From positions 1 through 33,788 of the forward strand of contig PAVO01000008.1 of NCBI GenBank assembly GCA_002713215.1: 33,788 nucleotides of DNA, read 5' to 3'. Below are positions 24,358 to 32,604 of this stretch, piece by piece (position 1 is the stretch's first letter; every line of letters starts with the position of its first letter). The position numbers and the translations under genes were made by a program. Under the pieces are notes generated by a model that worked only from the letters and a program-made list of their open reading frames with translations, did not search any database and was not told the origin of the DNA. The stretch is from Crocinitomicaceae bacterium. GTDB taxonomy: Bacteria; Bacteroidota; Bacteroidia; Flavobacteriales_G; Salibacteraceae.

Positions 24358-26088
24358 CTATTCCTTCAGGATTCGTAAAACGTGAGACTCTCCTTCAGTT
24401 GAAGTTAATCGAATAAAATACATACCTGCGTTTAACTCATCGAGGTCAAATTTGGCTTCATTGGTAACCTGAAATTTTGAGTCAAGAGCTTTTCCTAATA
24501 CGTTCATAAGTACAACACTCTGAGCAGTGTTAAATCCAGTAATGGTTACTTCATTAGAAGTTGGGTTAGGGTAAGCTGTAATTGTTCCTGTGTTACTAAA
24601 ATACGGGCCAACCGAAGTGGTGTCAACCGGTTCTTTTGGTAACGGATAAGGATTGGTGGCAGAATCATTTACTGAAGCTCCCTGAACTGCATTGGTACCT
24701 CCATAAGTCCAGTTAGAGGCTACGAAGTTGTTGCCATCGGGTCCGGTTCCATCTTTACGCTTTCCCCAGCTGTTCAGGTATTCCCAAATCTCTCCGGTTC
24801 CATCTACATCAACCAATCCGTAACGATCAATTACTCTTCCGTTTTCGTATAATTCCATGGCGTCATCTCCGGTGAAGTTGGTGGCCGTAGTAGTACCACC
24901 TCCTGCAGCTGTATCTAAGAAGTCCGCATCGAAACCGAAAAAGGTTTTGAACTCAGCAGGTTGCCTGGTAACAAAATAGGTTTTGCCTTTTGTTGCCGCA
25001 ACTTTGGGAAATGTAAATTCAATTCCATCCGTTCCACCACCGTTATTGCCGCAACCAAGCGCGTAAATACTTAAGTCGGGAATGTCAGACAAAGCCATGA
25101 CTTCAACCAGGTTTGGATCTGGGTTTTGCCCACCTTTATTCATTATTCCAACTAATTTAAGTTGACGTGTAACGGGGTTATCGTTGTCATCTTTTCTTAT
25201 GGTAAGCATAACCGTATCGTTGGCAAAAACACCGTTGGTTGGATTTTGAAGGACGAATAAAATAGTCTCATCCGGTTCAACTATAGTATCATCAATCACG
25301 GTAAATGAGAAATCAAGTCTTTCATCCATTCCGCCAGCGAAACCAATGGATGTTGGAGAAGTAAAGGTGATGTCCTTGGTGATGTCTCCGGTAATTCCGA
25401 TTGCTTTTACCTCAGTCGAACTTGCCAGACCGTTGCTGTTTTCCAGATAGACGCCAATGTTAACCGTTCCCGCATTTTCATCAACGGAAAAAGTTCGGTA
25501 TCTCGCATGGATAATAGGCTTGTTTTGGCAACTGTTCAATTTGCCAGGTGAACCATACATCTTTCGTTGTCTATAGATTAATCCGCTAAAGGTGGTTGAC
25601 CGTTGCCAGTTAAACGCGAGCGAATTATCGGTGCCTGGGTCACATAACTCTATTGAGGACCCTTCGCCAGCAGCAGTAAGCGGCCAGGGAGCGGCGTTGT
25701 CGTAGGTAAGCGAATCCAATACCTTACCGGTACTGTCCTCAAGCCTTAATTCCAGCCCTCCGTTTAGGGCAAATCCCGCATAGTCAAAACAGGGAACCCC
25801 CCATAATTGAACAAATGCCGTGGAATCGTTACTTAACACAACCATGTCTCCAGGGCCTAAACTGAATTTAGGAAAAGTGAATCGGACGCCGTTTGGAGCA
25901 GTTCTTGGAATGTTCATACCTTCCATTTGAATGGTAGTCGCTCCATTGTTTAGAATTTCGATATACTCGGGGCCGTTATTTGGTGTAATGGGATTGTAGC
26001 TTATTTCGTTTATTACGAGATCCGATTGAGCAAACAGAGAAAACTGAGAAACCAAGCAGATTGTTAGAAGTGATAGAAGTTTTTTCAT
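24358..26088 (-). CDS. Secreted lamin-tail/Calx-beta protein with type IX sorting domain
   Basis: This 576-residue protein has a signal peptide (1-21, ending LFAQ) and a lamin-tail domain (about 22-140, starting LVINEISYNPITPNNGPEYI). A Calx-beta-like domain follows (about 198-300, FSVDENAGTVNIGVYLEN and EPDETILFVL), then a second lamin-tail-like region (about 310-480). A type IX secretion C-terminal sorting domain closes it (about 505-576, TAYPNPTSNEVTI to GMYFIRLTSTEGE). It should be exported and displayed on or released from the outer membrane; its ligand is unknown. A near-consensus promoter box on the minus strand, TACCTTTC (26112-26119), lies shortly upstream. It is transcribed toward the eCIS operon but is separated from it by a terminator and 720 bases. 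Confidence 0.9.
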   Translation of the reverse strand: MKKLLSLLTICLVSQFSLFAQSDLVINEISYNPITPNNGPEYIEILNNGATTIQMEGMNIPRTAPNGVRFTFPKFSLGPGDMVVLSNDSTAFVQLWGVPCFDYAGFALNGGLELRLEDSTGKVLDSLTYDNAAPWPLTAAGEGSSIELCDPGTDNSLAFNWQRSTTFSGLIYRQRKMYGSPGKLNSCQNKPIIHARYRTFSVDENAGTVNIGVYLENSNGLASSTEVKAIGITGDITKDITFTSPTSIGFAGGMDERLDFSFTVIDDTIVEPDETILFVLQNPTNGVFANDTVMLTIRKDDNDNPVTRQLKLVGIMNKGGQNPDPNLVEVMALSDIPDLSIYALGCGNNGGGTDGIEFTFPKVAATKGKTYFVTRQPAEFKTFFGFDADFLDTAAGGGTTTATNFTGDDAMELYENGRVIDRYGLVDVDGTGEIWEYLNSWGKRKDGTGPDGNNFVASNWTYGGTNAVQGASVNDSATNPYPLPKEPVDTTSVGPYFSNTGTITAYPNPTSNEVTITGFNTAQSVVLMNVLGKALDSKFQVTNEAKFDLDELNAGMYFIRLTSTEGESHVLRILKE

Positions 26089-26184
26089 GCTGAGTGTATT
26101 TTGAATTTTCCGAAAGGTATAAAATTTTTTAATTGATTGGTTATCTGCAATCTATATCATTGGGAATATACCTGTGGTTCGATT

Positions 26185-26192
26185 TATTTTTG
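26185..26192 (+). promoter_or_regulatory. Candidate Bacteroidota promoter box (TATTTTTG)
   Basis: TATTTTTG matches the TAnnTTTG -7 element, and a TTG lies at 26160-26162, 22 bases upstream, within the spacing accepted for the -33 element. Transcription would begin close to the ATG at 26198, giving an extremely short leader. Confidence 0.5.
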
Positions 26193-26197
26193 CCGCG

Positions 26198-27229
26198 ATG
26201 AGCAAGCCCCTAACATTATTATTCACTGTTGTACTAACCGTGTTGATGATCAACGCTGTTTTTGGTCAAAAAACGGATGAGTTATATATGATGAACGGCG
26301 ATCGGTTAACTGGGGAAATAAAAGCCCTTGAATATGGAAAGCTTAAATACAAAACAGACCATGCCGGAACCATTTATGTTGATTGGGAAGATATAGTTTC
26401 ATTAAAGTCGGCTCACCTTTTTGCAATTACACTTTCAACCGGGGAAAGATGGTTTGGTTCCATCGATTCGTCTTTGGATACGGGATATGTGATTATTGCA
26501 ATGCCACTGGCCTCACAGAAAATAAACCTAAATAACATTGTCCTAATTGACCCGATTAAAAAAACATTTTGGTCGAGGATTGATGGGAACATTGAGTTTG
26601 GAGGAAGTTATACCAAGGCAAGTGATGTTTTACAGCTAAACGGATCATTTAACGCCGAATATAAAGGAAGGAATTTCTTAACAGGGTATAGGTCAAGTAC
26701 CATTGTGACTACCCAACCCGGTAAGGATGACAATCGGAAATATGATGTCTCCGTATACGGGGTCAGAATGTATTCCGGTAATTGGTTTGCCCAGGTGAAC
26801 GTAAACGGGGAAAGTAATTCTGAGCTCGGATTGGATTGGAGGGTACTTTCAGGAGGTGCCGGAGGTCATGATTTTATTCGAACTGTATATTCCAGGTTCT
26901 CAGGAAGTATTGGGCTCTATTACAATGGTGAAAAAGGAGGAGATTCATCAAAAGTAACCAGTAGTATTGAGCCGGCATTTTCGCTTTCTTACAAGGTTAT
27001 AAAGTACGACGTCCCTAAAATTGACATATATACCGCTTTTAATGTTTTTCCGAGTTTTACGGAAACAGATAGGGTAAGGATGCAATATGATCTTCAAACC
27101 AAATTCGAAATCATTTCCGATTTGTATTTTTCATTGAGTTTTTATTATACCTTCGACAATAAACCAAGAACAGCTGGTGCAGCTAAGGAAGACTATGGTA
27201 TTATTGGCTCAATCGGTTATAAGTTTTAA
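26198..27229 (+). CDS. DUF481-family outer-membrane beta-barrel protein
   Basis: The 343-residue protein has a signal peptide ending near VFGQ. A small N-terminal module follows (about 20-105, starting LYMMNGDRLTGEIKALEYGK, with DWEDIVSLKS). The rest is a DUF481-type barrel of alternating beta-strands (WSRIDGNIEFGGSYTKASD, GSFNAEYKGRNFLTGYRSS) ending DYGIIGSIGYKF with a terminal Phe, as in outer-membrane proteins. Substrate or role is unknown. I prefer the ATG at 26198 over the in-frame ATG at 26174, because a promoter box lies between them and the signal peptide then begins properly (MSKPLTLLFTVV). It is divergent from the type IX-secreted gene across about 110 bases. Confidence 0.85.
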   Translation: MSKPLTLLFTVVLTVLMINAVFGQKTDELYMMNGDRLTGEIKALEYGKLKYKTDHAGTIYVDWEDIVSLKSAHLFAITLSTGERWFGSIDSSLDTGYVIIAMPLASQKINLNNIVLIDPIKKTFWSRIDGNIEFGGSYTKASDVLQLNGSFNAEYKGRNFLTGYRSSTIVTTQPGKDDNRKYDVSVYGVRMYSGNWFAQVNVNGESNSELGLDWRVLSGGAGGHDFIRTVYSRFSGSIGLYYNGEKGGDSSKVTSSIEPAFSLSYKVIKYDVPKIDIYTAFNVFPSFTETDRVRMQYDLQTKFEIISDLYFSLSFYYTFDNKPRTAGAAKEDYGIIGSIGYKF

Positions 27230-27356
27230 TCGTCTTATATACAATAAACCAACTTTAGTCATTTCCGATTAAAATTTTAATTCGCTTTTATTATTGCGTT
27301 AAGTTATTTACCATTTGACTTGTCCGTTCTAATTTAGTAGTTCAAATTAGGTAGAT

Positions 27357-27950
27357 ATGTACGAAAATGTTCAAGAGCTTTTACGCTTTATTGGCCAGCC
27401 CTGGCCTTGGTATGTAGGAGGGGGTATGATAGCGGTGGTGCTTTTTATTCTTTTATTTTTGGGAAAAGAATTTGGAATTTCGGCCAATTTTAGAACCATG
27501 TGCGCTGCAAATGGGGCAGGGGATATGGCCAGCTTCTTCAAGTTTGATTACCAATCGCAAGCCTGGAATTTAATGGTGGCATTGGGTGCAGTTTTTGGAG
27601 GTTACTTTGCTGCCCAGGCTCTTCATCCGGAAATGCTATCCAATATTTCTCCGGAAACCGTTGAAACGTTAAATTCATTGGGTTTGGAATATGAATATGG
27701 AAAGGTCCCCCTGGTTTTGAAAGAAGCATATAGCTGGGAGGGATTTTTTACACTTAGAGGTGCAATTATGGTACTGTTAAGTGGCTTTTTGGTTGGATTT
27801 GGTGCTCGCTATGCAGGTGGATGTACAAGTGGTCATGCAATAAGTGGTATCTCTAATCTGCAATGGCCATCCTTATTGGCAGTAGTAGGTTTCTTTACCG
27901 GTGGGTTAATCATGATCAATTTTATTTTTCCATATATCTTAAAACTTTAG
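27357..27950 (+). CDS. YeeE/YedE-family sulfur-compound transporter subunit, first half
   Basis: This 197-residue membrane protein has about four to five hydrophobic segments (WPWYVGGGMIAVVLFILLFLG, NLMVALGAVFGGYFAA, LRGAIMVLLSGFLVGFG and LLAVVGFFTGGLIMINFIF). It contains the family signature GGCTSGH with C156, plus C49 in RTMCAANG. The YeeE/YedE family moves thiosulfate or related sulfur species across the inner membrane through conserved cysteines. Here the transporter is split in two genes, as in PmpA/PmpB-like pairs, with the second half starting 5 bases downstream. No rhodanese or persulfide dioxygenase gene is adjacent. Confidence 0.9.
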   Translation: MYENVQELLRFIGQPWPWYVGGGMIAVVLFILLFLGKEFGISANFRTMCAANGAGDMASFFKFDYQSQAWNLMVALGAVFGGYFAAQALHPEMLSNISPETVETLNSLGLEYEYGKVPLVLKEAYSWEGFFTLRGAIMVLLSGFLVGFGARYAGGCTSGHAISGISNLQWPSLLAVVGFFTGGLIMINFIFPYILKL

Positions 27951-27955
27951 TCATC

Positions 27956-28372
27956 ATGTTCAATACATTTAAATATATACTGGTCGGTTTCATTTTTGGA
28001 ATAACCATGTATCAGAGTGAAGCAGTTAGTTGGTTTCGAATTTTTGAAATGTTTCATTTTCAGTCTTTCCACATGTATGGAATTATTGGAACTGCTGTGG
28101 TGCTTGGAATAATTATAGTTCAAGGTTTTAAGCGAGGAGTATTGAAGGACTTTCATCATCATGATGTTACTTTCCAGGACAAGAATAAAAGTATACCCCG
28201 TTACCTGATCGGTGGGATTATTTTTGGTTTGGGTTGGGCCCTGGGAGGTGCGTGCCCGGGTCCAATGTTTGTTCTTATTGGAGCGGGCTACCCGGTTTTT
28301 ATCCTGTTTTTATTTGCAGCAATGGCAGGAACCTTTGCTTATGGAATGATTAGAAGTAAATTACCCCACTAA
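27956..28372 (+). CDS. YeeE/YedE-family sulfur-compound transporter subunit, second half
   Basis: This 138-residue membrane protein has about four hydrophobic segments and the signature LGGACPGP with C100 in GLGWALGGACPGPMFVLIGAG, matching the second half of YeeE/YedE transporters. I chose the ATG at 27956 (MFNTFKYILVGFIFGITM), just after the stop of the first half. The longer frame opening at 27863 overlaps the first gene by 88 bases, and its extra N-terminus is out-of-frame translation of that gene. The two subunits probably work together. The gene ends 7 bases before the convergent DUF2130 gene stop. Confidence 0.9.
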   Translation: MFNTFKYILVGFIFGITMYQSEAVSWFRIFEMFHFQSFHMYGIIGTAVVLGIIIVQGFKRGVLKDFHHHDVTFQDKNKSIPRYLIGGIIFGLGWALGGACPGPMFVLIGAGYPVFILFLFAAMAGTFAYGMIRSKLPH

Positions 28373-28379
28373 GGACCAA

Positions 28380-29636
28380 TTATTCCAATTCTTCATTTCC
28401 TCCACCCAGTTCCAACGAGTCAATATTGCCAATGGCGTTGCCGGCAATGCCTTTTATTGAACCAAACATGTTGGTTGTGTTTGTGAGCACTTTTTCCAGC
28501 TGCTTATCCCGCGATTTCCAGATGCGCTGCATGGCCCGTTTTTCAGATTCAAGATCCATTTTCATGGAAGTAAACCCTTCAACAATACCTTCTACCTGAA
28601 GTCGAAATTCGTTGCTTGTAAGAAAATCATAAAGGATGCTCATTTTGTCACCCTTGTTTTCGGTTGTAGCCAAAGCGGAACTTACTCTAACCACTGATTC
28701 GCGGAGAACCATACTCAGGCTTTTAAATTCTTCGAAAGTGCAAATCCAGATTCCGTCTTTGTTGGTTAGTCGATCAATACCTTTAGGCAGTGCTTCAGTC
28801 ACCAGAACTCCAACATCGGCATTTTTTTCCCGCATGTCGGCTTTAAATTTTTCTATCCAGCTAGGTTGAAAATCCTTGGTCCGTTTGCTTTCATAATAAA
28901 TTTTGCCACAGTTCAAACGAGAACGGGTATTTACAATTTGGATGCAATCTGCACCACGAGCACCTTTTTTTATTTCTTCTATGGTGTCCAGTGGAAAGGA
29001 ACTTTCCAGGTAATCTTCAATGGCAAGTTCAAGCACTTCTCCCTGCATTTGCATGGAGCCTTGTTCCTGCTTGCGCTTCATTTCTTCTGTTAGCTTCTTT
29101 TGGTCGTCGAGTTTCATTTGAAGCTCCTTAAAGCGCAATTCGTTTTTCTCTTCTTCCGCTTTTTTTATTTTCTCCTTTTCAGCAAGCAGTTGTTCGTTCA
29201 ACTTTTTCTGTGCTTCAGCTTCAGCCGCTTCCTTCAGCTCCGATTTCTCTCTTTTTAGTTTTTCAATTTCTGCCTTGGTTCGGTTGAGTTCCTTTATTTG
29301 TTCCGACTTTTCGTTGAGCTCTTTTTGAAGCGTTTCGAACTGGTCGGCTTGCTCTTGCTTCATTTTTTCTTTGAGCCGTTCTTCCAGGTCCTTTTTGCTT
29401 TCACGAAGCTGCTTATCCAACCGGTCCTGAAAGAGTTGGTTCTCCTGGCGCTTTTTCTTCTCGAAGTCCTCCTTTTCCTGGCTTAACAGCTTTGCTTGTG
29501 AGTCAAACTTCTTTTTCTCCTCAAGCAGTTGCAACTGATATTTCTGTTTTATTTCCTCCTCGAGCTGATGAGAAATGATATCCTGAACATCGATTGAAGT
29601 TCCGCAATTGGGGCAGTTAATTTTTGAGGTACTCAC
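28380..29636 (-). CDS. DUF2130 coiled-coil protein with PD-(D/E)xK-like domain
   Basis: The 418-residue protein begins with a zinc-ribbon-like INCPNCGTSIDV (6-17). A long, strongly charged coiled coil follows (about 20-195, rich in Glu, Lys and Gln). The DUF2130 domain (about 196-330) comes next, with GARGADCIQIV, KIYYESKRTKDFQPSWIEKF and ADVGVLVTEALPKGI. D230 and E249-x-K251 fit a PD-(D/E)xK nuclease-like active site, so DNA binding or cleavage is plausible but unproven. A helical tail and a GGGNEELE end follow. It is cytosolic, with no signal peptide. It follows the small secreted-protein gene by 16 bases and may share its transcript. Confidence 0.88.
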   Translation of the reverse strand: MSTSKINCPNCGTSIDVQDIISHQLEEEIKQKYQLQLLEEKKKFDSQAKLLSQEKEDFEKKKRQENQLFQDRLDKQLRESKKDLEERLKEKMKQEQADQFETLQKELNEKSEQIKELNRTKAEIEKLKREKSELKEAAEAEAQKKLNEQLLAEKEKIKKAEEEKNELRFKELQMKLDDQKKLTEEMKRKQEQGSMQMQGEVLELAIEDYLESSFPLDTIEEIKKGARGADCIQIVNTRSRLNCGKIYYESKRTKDFQPSWIEKFKADMREKNADVGVLVTEALPKGIDRLTNKDGIWICTFEEFKSLSMVLRESVVRVSSALATTENKGDKMSILYDFLTSNEFRLQVEGIVEGFTSMKMDLESEKRAMQRIWKSRDKQLEKVLTNTTNMFGSIKGIAGNAIGNIDSLELGGGNEELE

Positions 29637-29652
29637 TAAAAATTAATTTGAA

Positions 29653-29952
29653 TTAGTTCTTTTTTCTTAACCAGATTGTCATGGAGGGGTAGTTAGCGGC
29701 ATCAATTTGTTGATTGTACATTTCCCATCCTTCAGCTTCTAATTCCTTAACTTTTACAAATAGGGGCTTAAAATCAATTTGATGTTCAGTTTTCACTTTT
29801 ACTATTTCAAATGGGGTACTGGTTCCACTAATATGCAATGCATTTTTAAATTGAATAACGGTCACGTATTCAGTGTCTTGAGCAAACGATACAATTGAAA
29901 ATGAAAAGCAGATAATGGCAGTTATAATGATGTTTTTTAAAGATTTTTTCAT
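29653..29952 (-). CDS. Small secreted protein of unknown function
   Basis: The 99-residue protein has a clear signal peptide (MKKSLKNIIITAIICFSFSI, cleaved near SFAQ). A mature domain of about 75 residues follows, with a pattern of YVTVIQFKN, FEIVKVKTE, ELEAEGWEMYNQ and MTIWLRKK. The EAEGWEM segment recalls DUF4177-like small proteins, but this is weak. I chose the ATG at 29952 because it starts the signal peptide; an upstream ATG at 29970 would add six residues before it. The minus-strand neighbours are the YciI-like gene (84 bases upstream) and the DUF2130 gene (16 bases downstream). Confidence 0.75.
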   Translation of the reverse strand: MKKSLKNIIITAIICFSFSIVSFAQDTEYVTVIQFKNALHISGTSTPFEIVKVKTEHQIDFKPLFVKVKELEAEGWEMYNQQIDAANYPSMTIWLRKKN

Positions 29953-30036
29953 GATAACAGATTTAGGCAAACAAATCTATGGATTCGATTTGGAATTGAA
30001 CCGAAACAATTGGGATGAAAGTATAAGGAATGAAGA

Positions 30037-30441
30037 TTAATCCAATTTACTTCCCTTTCCAGTCCACCAGGGGTAGATCTCGTATCGGAGTTGCCCTGCC
30101 TTAATCGCCGGGTCAGACTTCGCATATTTTTCAGCTTCTTCTTTGGTGTCCACATCATAAATGAATAAACCTCGTAGATCGCCGTTATGACCAAATGGAC
30201 CAGCTACTTTTATAATGCCTTCTTCGGCGAGTTTATTAATTCGTTGCAAGTGTTGCTCCTGAATTTTGGCGGAGGCAACACTATCCTCAGTTCTATTGTC
30301 GCCTTTGTACAAAAAACACATCCAGTACATTTTCATAACAAAAACCGTGTCTCCTTCGGGCATTTCAAACTCTCGTTTGCTTTGTCCAAAGGCTAACATG
30401 CTAAAAGCAAGAAACACAGTAATGAATTGAATTCGAATCAT
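30037..30441 (-). CDS. Secreted YciI-like protein
   Basis: The 134-residue protein has a signal peptide (MIRIQFITVFLAFSMLAFGQ) followed by a YCII-related alpha/beta domain. QEQHLQRINKLAEEGI carries the conserved His (H64), followed by VAGPFGHNGDLRGLFIYDVD and AEKYAKSDPAIKAGQL, close to the family's SDP motif. YciI-like proteins are small ferredoxin-like-fold proteins, most of uncertain role and usually cytosolic, so a secreted version is slightly unusual though familiar in Bacteroidota. I chose the ATG at 30441, where the signal peptide starts, over the upstream ATG at 30486. Confidence 0.85.
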   Translation of the reverse strand: MIRIQFITVFLAFSMLAFGQSKREFEMPEGDTVFVMKMYWMCFLYKGDNRTEDSVASAKIQEQHLQRINKLAEEGIIKVAGPFGHNGDLRGLFIYDVDTKEEAEKYAKSDPAIKAGQLRYEIYPWWTGKGSKLD

Positions 30442-30628
30442 TCTAATTCTAATAAGTTCTATGCGACAACAAAAATGATAAAACAATAAACAGGTCTATC
30501 ACTTTTTTAGAGCAGTTGGCAAAAAATGGCGTTTCGATCATTTTTAAACCTCTTATTCAAAGTTTTAGGTTTAATGATAAGCAACACATAATCAGTAATT
30601 TGCAGGATATTGAGGTTGCCTTTTATTA

Positions 30629-30660
30629 AAAAAACATAGCCATATATGGCTATGTTTTTT
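30629..30660. terminator. Perfect bidirectional hairpin (CATAGCCATA stem) with A/T flanks
   Basis: CATAGCCATA (30635-30644) is followed directly by its reverse complement (30645-30654), flanked by six A on the left and six T on the right. It forms a terminator-like hairpin on either strand. It lies between two divergent genes (starts at 30441 and 30863), where no annotated transcript is expected to end. It may terminate an unannotated short transcript or act as a leader structure. The rest of 30442-30862 holds a possible 21-codon frame (30526-30591) and the promoter box at 30676. Confidence 0.7.
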
Positions 30661-30675
30661 ATCAAAAATGTCACT

Positions 30676-30683
30676 TAGATTTG
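30676..30683 (+). promoter_or_regulatory. Candidate promoter box (TAGATTTG) of the TPR-kinase/regulator operon
   Basis: TAGATTTG is an exact match to TAnnTTTG, and it lies just after the hairpin at 30629-30660. No clear TTG -33 element lies at the expected distance. Transcription would start near 30690, giving a leader of about 170 bases to the preferred ATG at 30863. Confidence 0.45.
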
Positions 30684-30862
30684 TATAGTAAGTATTGTAT
30701 ATCCATGATTTTGAAGGAGTTTACTAAGGAATGTTCAGTTTAAATTTAAACAGTATAGGTGTTTTTATACCCCGTATAAAGAATACTGGTTTTTACTACA
30801 ACAAAGAGCGAATAAAACCCGTTGAACGCACTTTATTAACTTATTTAAATACAAATAGAATT

Positions 30863-31150
30863 ATGAGTGTATTATACAAGCCGGTTGTAGACCCAGACCC
30901 CATTGATCACGACAGTGGTAACCTATATACCCTTGCCGGGTACATTCCGGTAGATGACCAGGAAGAAATTCAATACGTTGGAAAAAACGAAAACGACGAG
31001 TTTCAGTTTAACATTACCAGTGGTACCGAACCGGCGGGAGACCGACCCTTTTCAGTTTTGGTAGAACGGGTAAACAACCAACCTTCGGGCGAGGTAGTGT
31101 CCTATAAAAATGATGAAGAAAAGGGAAAAACCATTTTTATTTTTGAATGA
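30863..31150 (+). CDS. Small unknown protein heading a signalling operon
   Basis: I do not recognise this 95-residue, acidic, probably cytosolic protein (MSVLYKPVVDPDPIDHDSGN at the start, GEVVSYKNDEEKGKTIFIFE at the end). It has no signal peptide or membrane segment. It overlaps the downstream TPR-kinase gene by 4 bases (ATGA), so co-translation is likely. A longer frame from ATG 30731 (139 residues) has an AAGGAG 11 bases upstream, but its extra 44 residues look less protein-like, so I favour 30863 and remain unsure. A role with the sensor pair downstream is inferred only from linkage. Confidence 0.65.
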   Translation: MSVLYKPVVDPDPIDHDSGNLYTLAGYIPVDDQEEIQYVGKNENDEFQFNITSGTEPAGDRPFSVLVERVNNQPSGEVVSYKNDEEKGKTIFIFE

Positions 31151-32604
31151 CAAGGTTGTTCTTAACCATATTGTCAATAGGTTTTACCAATTGGGCCGGT
31201 GCAACGGTGTACTGGCCCGAATGGGCTAGCTTGGCTAACCAATATTATCAATCCAACCAATTTGATAGTGCATATGCCTACTACTTCCGGGTTGTTCATG
31301 CCGAGCATGCACCCGATACGGTTAAAGCCGGTTGTTTTAAAAAACAGGGAATTATACTCTACCAGCAAGAACAATACGAAAAAAGCGTAGAACACTTTCA
31401 ACTAGCTGCTGACTATTTTGAAAAAGGAGGTGATGTAGAAAACCAACGGAAGTGTATTTCCAATATGGCCAACGTATATGTAAAACTTAAAAAATATAAA
31501 CTGGCCAAAAATATTTACGAAGAACGGCTTCAATATGCCGTTGAACACCGAAACCTAAACGCTCAGCTATCAACCTACATTAATATGGGTGGGTTTTATA
31601 ATATTACCAAACAATATGGCCTTTCAATTCAACATTATTCCAAAGCCAAAGAATTGGCTTCTTATCTTGCTGACACTTTCAAAATGAAAGTAGTTCTGCA
31701 TAACATAAGCAGTTTATATCTAAACCAACAACAGCCAGACAGTGCTCTACTTTATTTAAATAAAACATCAGCCTATAGTCATAATTTGGTCTTATCTGAA
31801 GCTACGCTTTGGAATATTCAGGAATTATACTACCAATTGGGTAATGCGGATAGTGCTTATAAATACCTGCTTCTTCACCAAGTGGTGGCCGATAGCTTAA
31901 AAAGTGAAAAAATTGCCCAAACCATAGAACAATTCGAAACCGAAGTGGAGCTGGAAAAATCGAAAACCCGACTGGCTACCGTTCTTAATTGGGCCCTGGG
32001 ACTGGGAGCGCTTTTGATTGTTGTGCTGCTGGTTTGGTTTATGGAAAAAAGGCACAACCGGAAGCGGCTTCAGGTATCGAAAAACCTAACCCATATGTTT
32101 ATTCACCAGATTAAAGCCTTTGAAAATGAAAAAACCGAAGTGGGTTCCCTGTTGCATTCCGATATATTGCCTACCCTAACCTCGGTGGCTCTATTTATTG
32201 ATTCGGGTAATGTGGAATTGGGAAGAAAGCACCTTGAAGAAGTAAAAAACAAACTGTTCGAAACCTACAACAACCAGTTTTATAGCCGTAGGTTTACCGA
32301 CAAAGATTGGCTTATATATACTCCCACCAATGTAAAACACAAGGGCAAATGGATTGAGGTAGAATGCGACCACAACCCCGGGATGTATTCCAATGAGTTT
32401 CAAATTGCGGTGCTTAGTATTTTAGAACAACTGCTGCAAGACGGAACGCAAAAGCTTCGGGTATTGCCCGATGAGTATGGTGTTGAGATAAACTTCGACA
32501 ACCCCATTTCGTTTTCTAAAAACACCCGGGCCCTGCTTCTTTTCTTCGATTGTAAAATACAAGCTACCAAACTTCACATTCCCTTATTCGAAAACCGAAC
32601 ATGA
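31147..32604 (+). CDS. TPR sensor protein with a degenerate histidine-kinase region
   Basis: The 485-residue protein has a weak signal peptide (1-20), then TPR-like helical repeats (about 25-245; for example AGCFKKQGIILYQQEQYEKS and ISNMANVYVKLKKYKLAKN). A membrane helix (about 279-298) and a cytosolic region follow. SLLHSDILPTLTSVALFID around H337 aligns with the HisKA_3 H-box (LHDEIGQSL pattern), so the phospho-histidine may be kept. The ATP-binding part lacks a recognisable N-box, DxGxG or GTGLGL and is shorter than usual, which suggests lost or unconventional kinase activity. It overlaps both the small upstream gene and the LuxR-type regulator by 4 bases. Confidence 0.8.
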   Translation: MTRLFLTILSIGFTNWAGATVYWPEWASLANQYYQSNQFDSAYAYYFRVVHAEHAPDTVKAGCFKKQGIILYQQEQYEKSVEHFQLAADYFEKGGDVENQRKCISNMANVYVKLKKYKLAKNIYEERLQYAVEHRNLNAQLSTYINMGGFYNITKQYGLSIQHYSKAKELASYLADTFKMKVVLHNISSLYLNQQQPDSALLYLNKTSAYSHNLVLSEATLWNIQELYYQLGNADSAYKYLLLHQVVADSLKSEKIAQTIEQFETEVELEKSKTRLATVLNWALGLGALLIVVLLVWFMEKRHNRKRLQVSKNLTHMFIHQIKAFENEKTEVGSLLHSDILPTLTSVALFIDSGNVELGRKHLEEVKNKLFETYNNQFYSRRFTDKDWLIYTPTNVKHKGKWIEVECDHNPGMYSNEFQIAVLSILEQLLQDGTQKLRVLPDEYGVEINFDNPISFSKNTRALLLFFDCKIQATKLHIPLFENRT

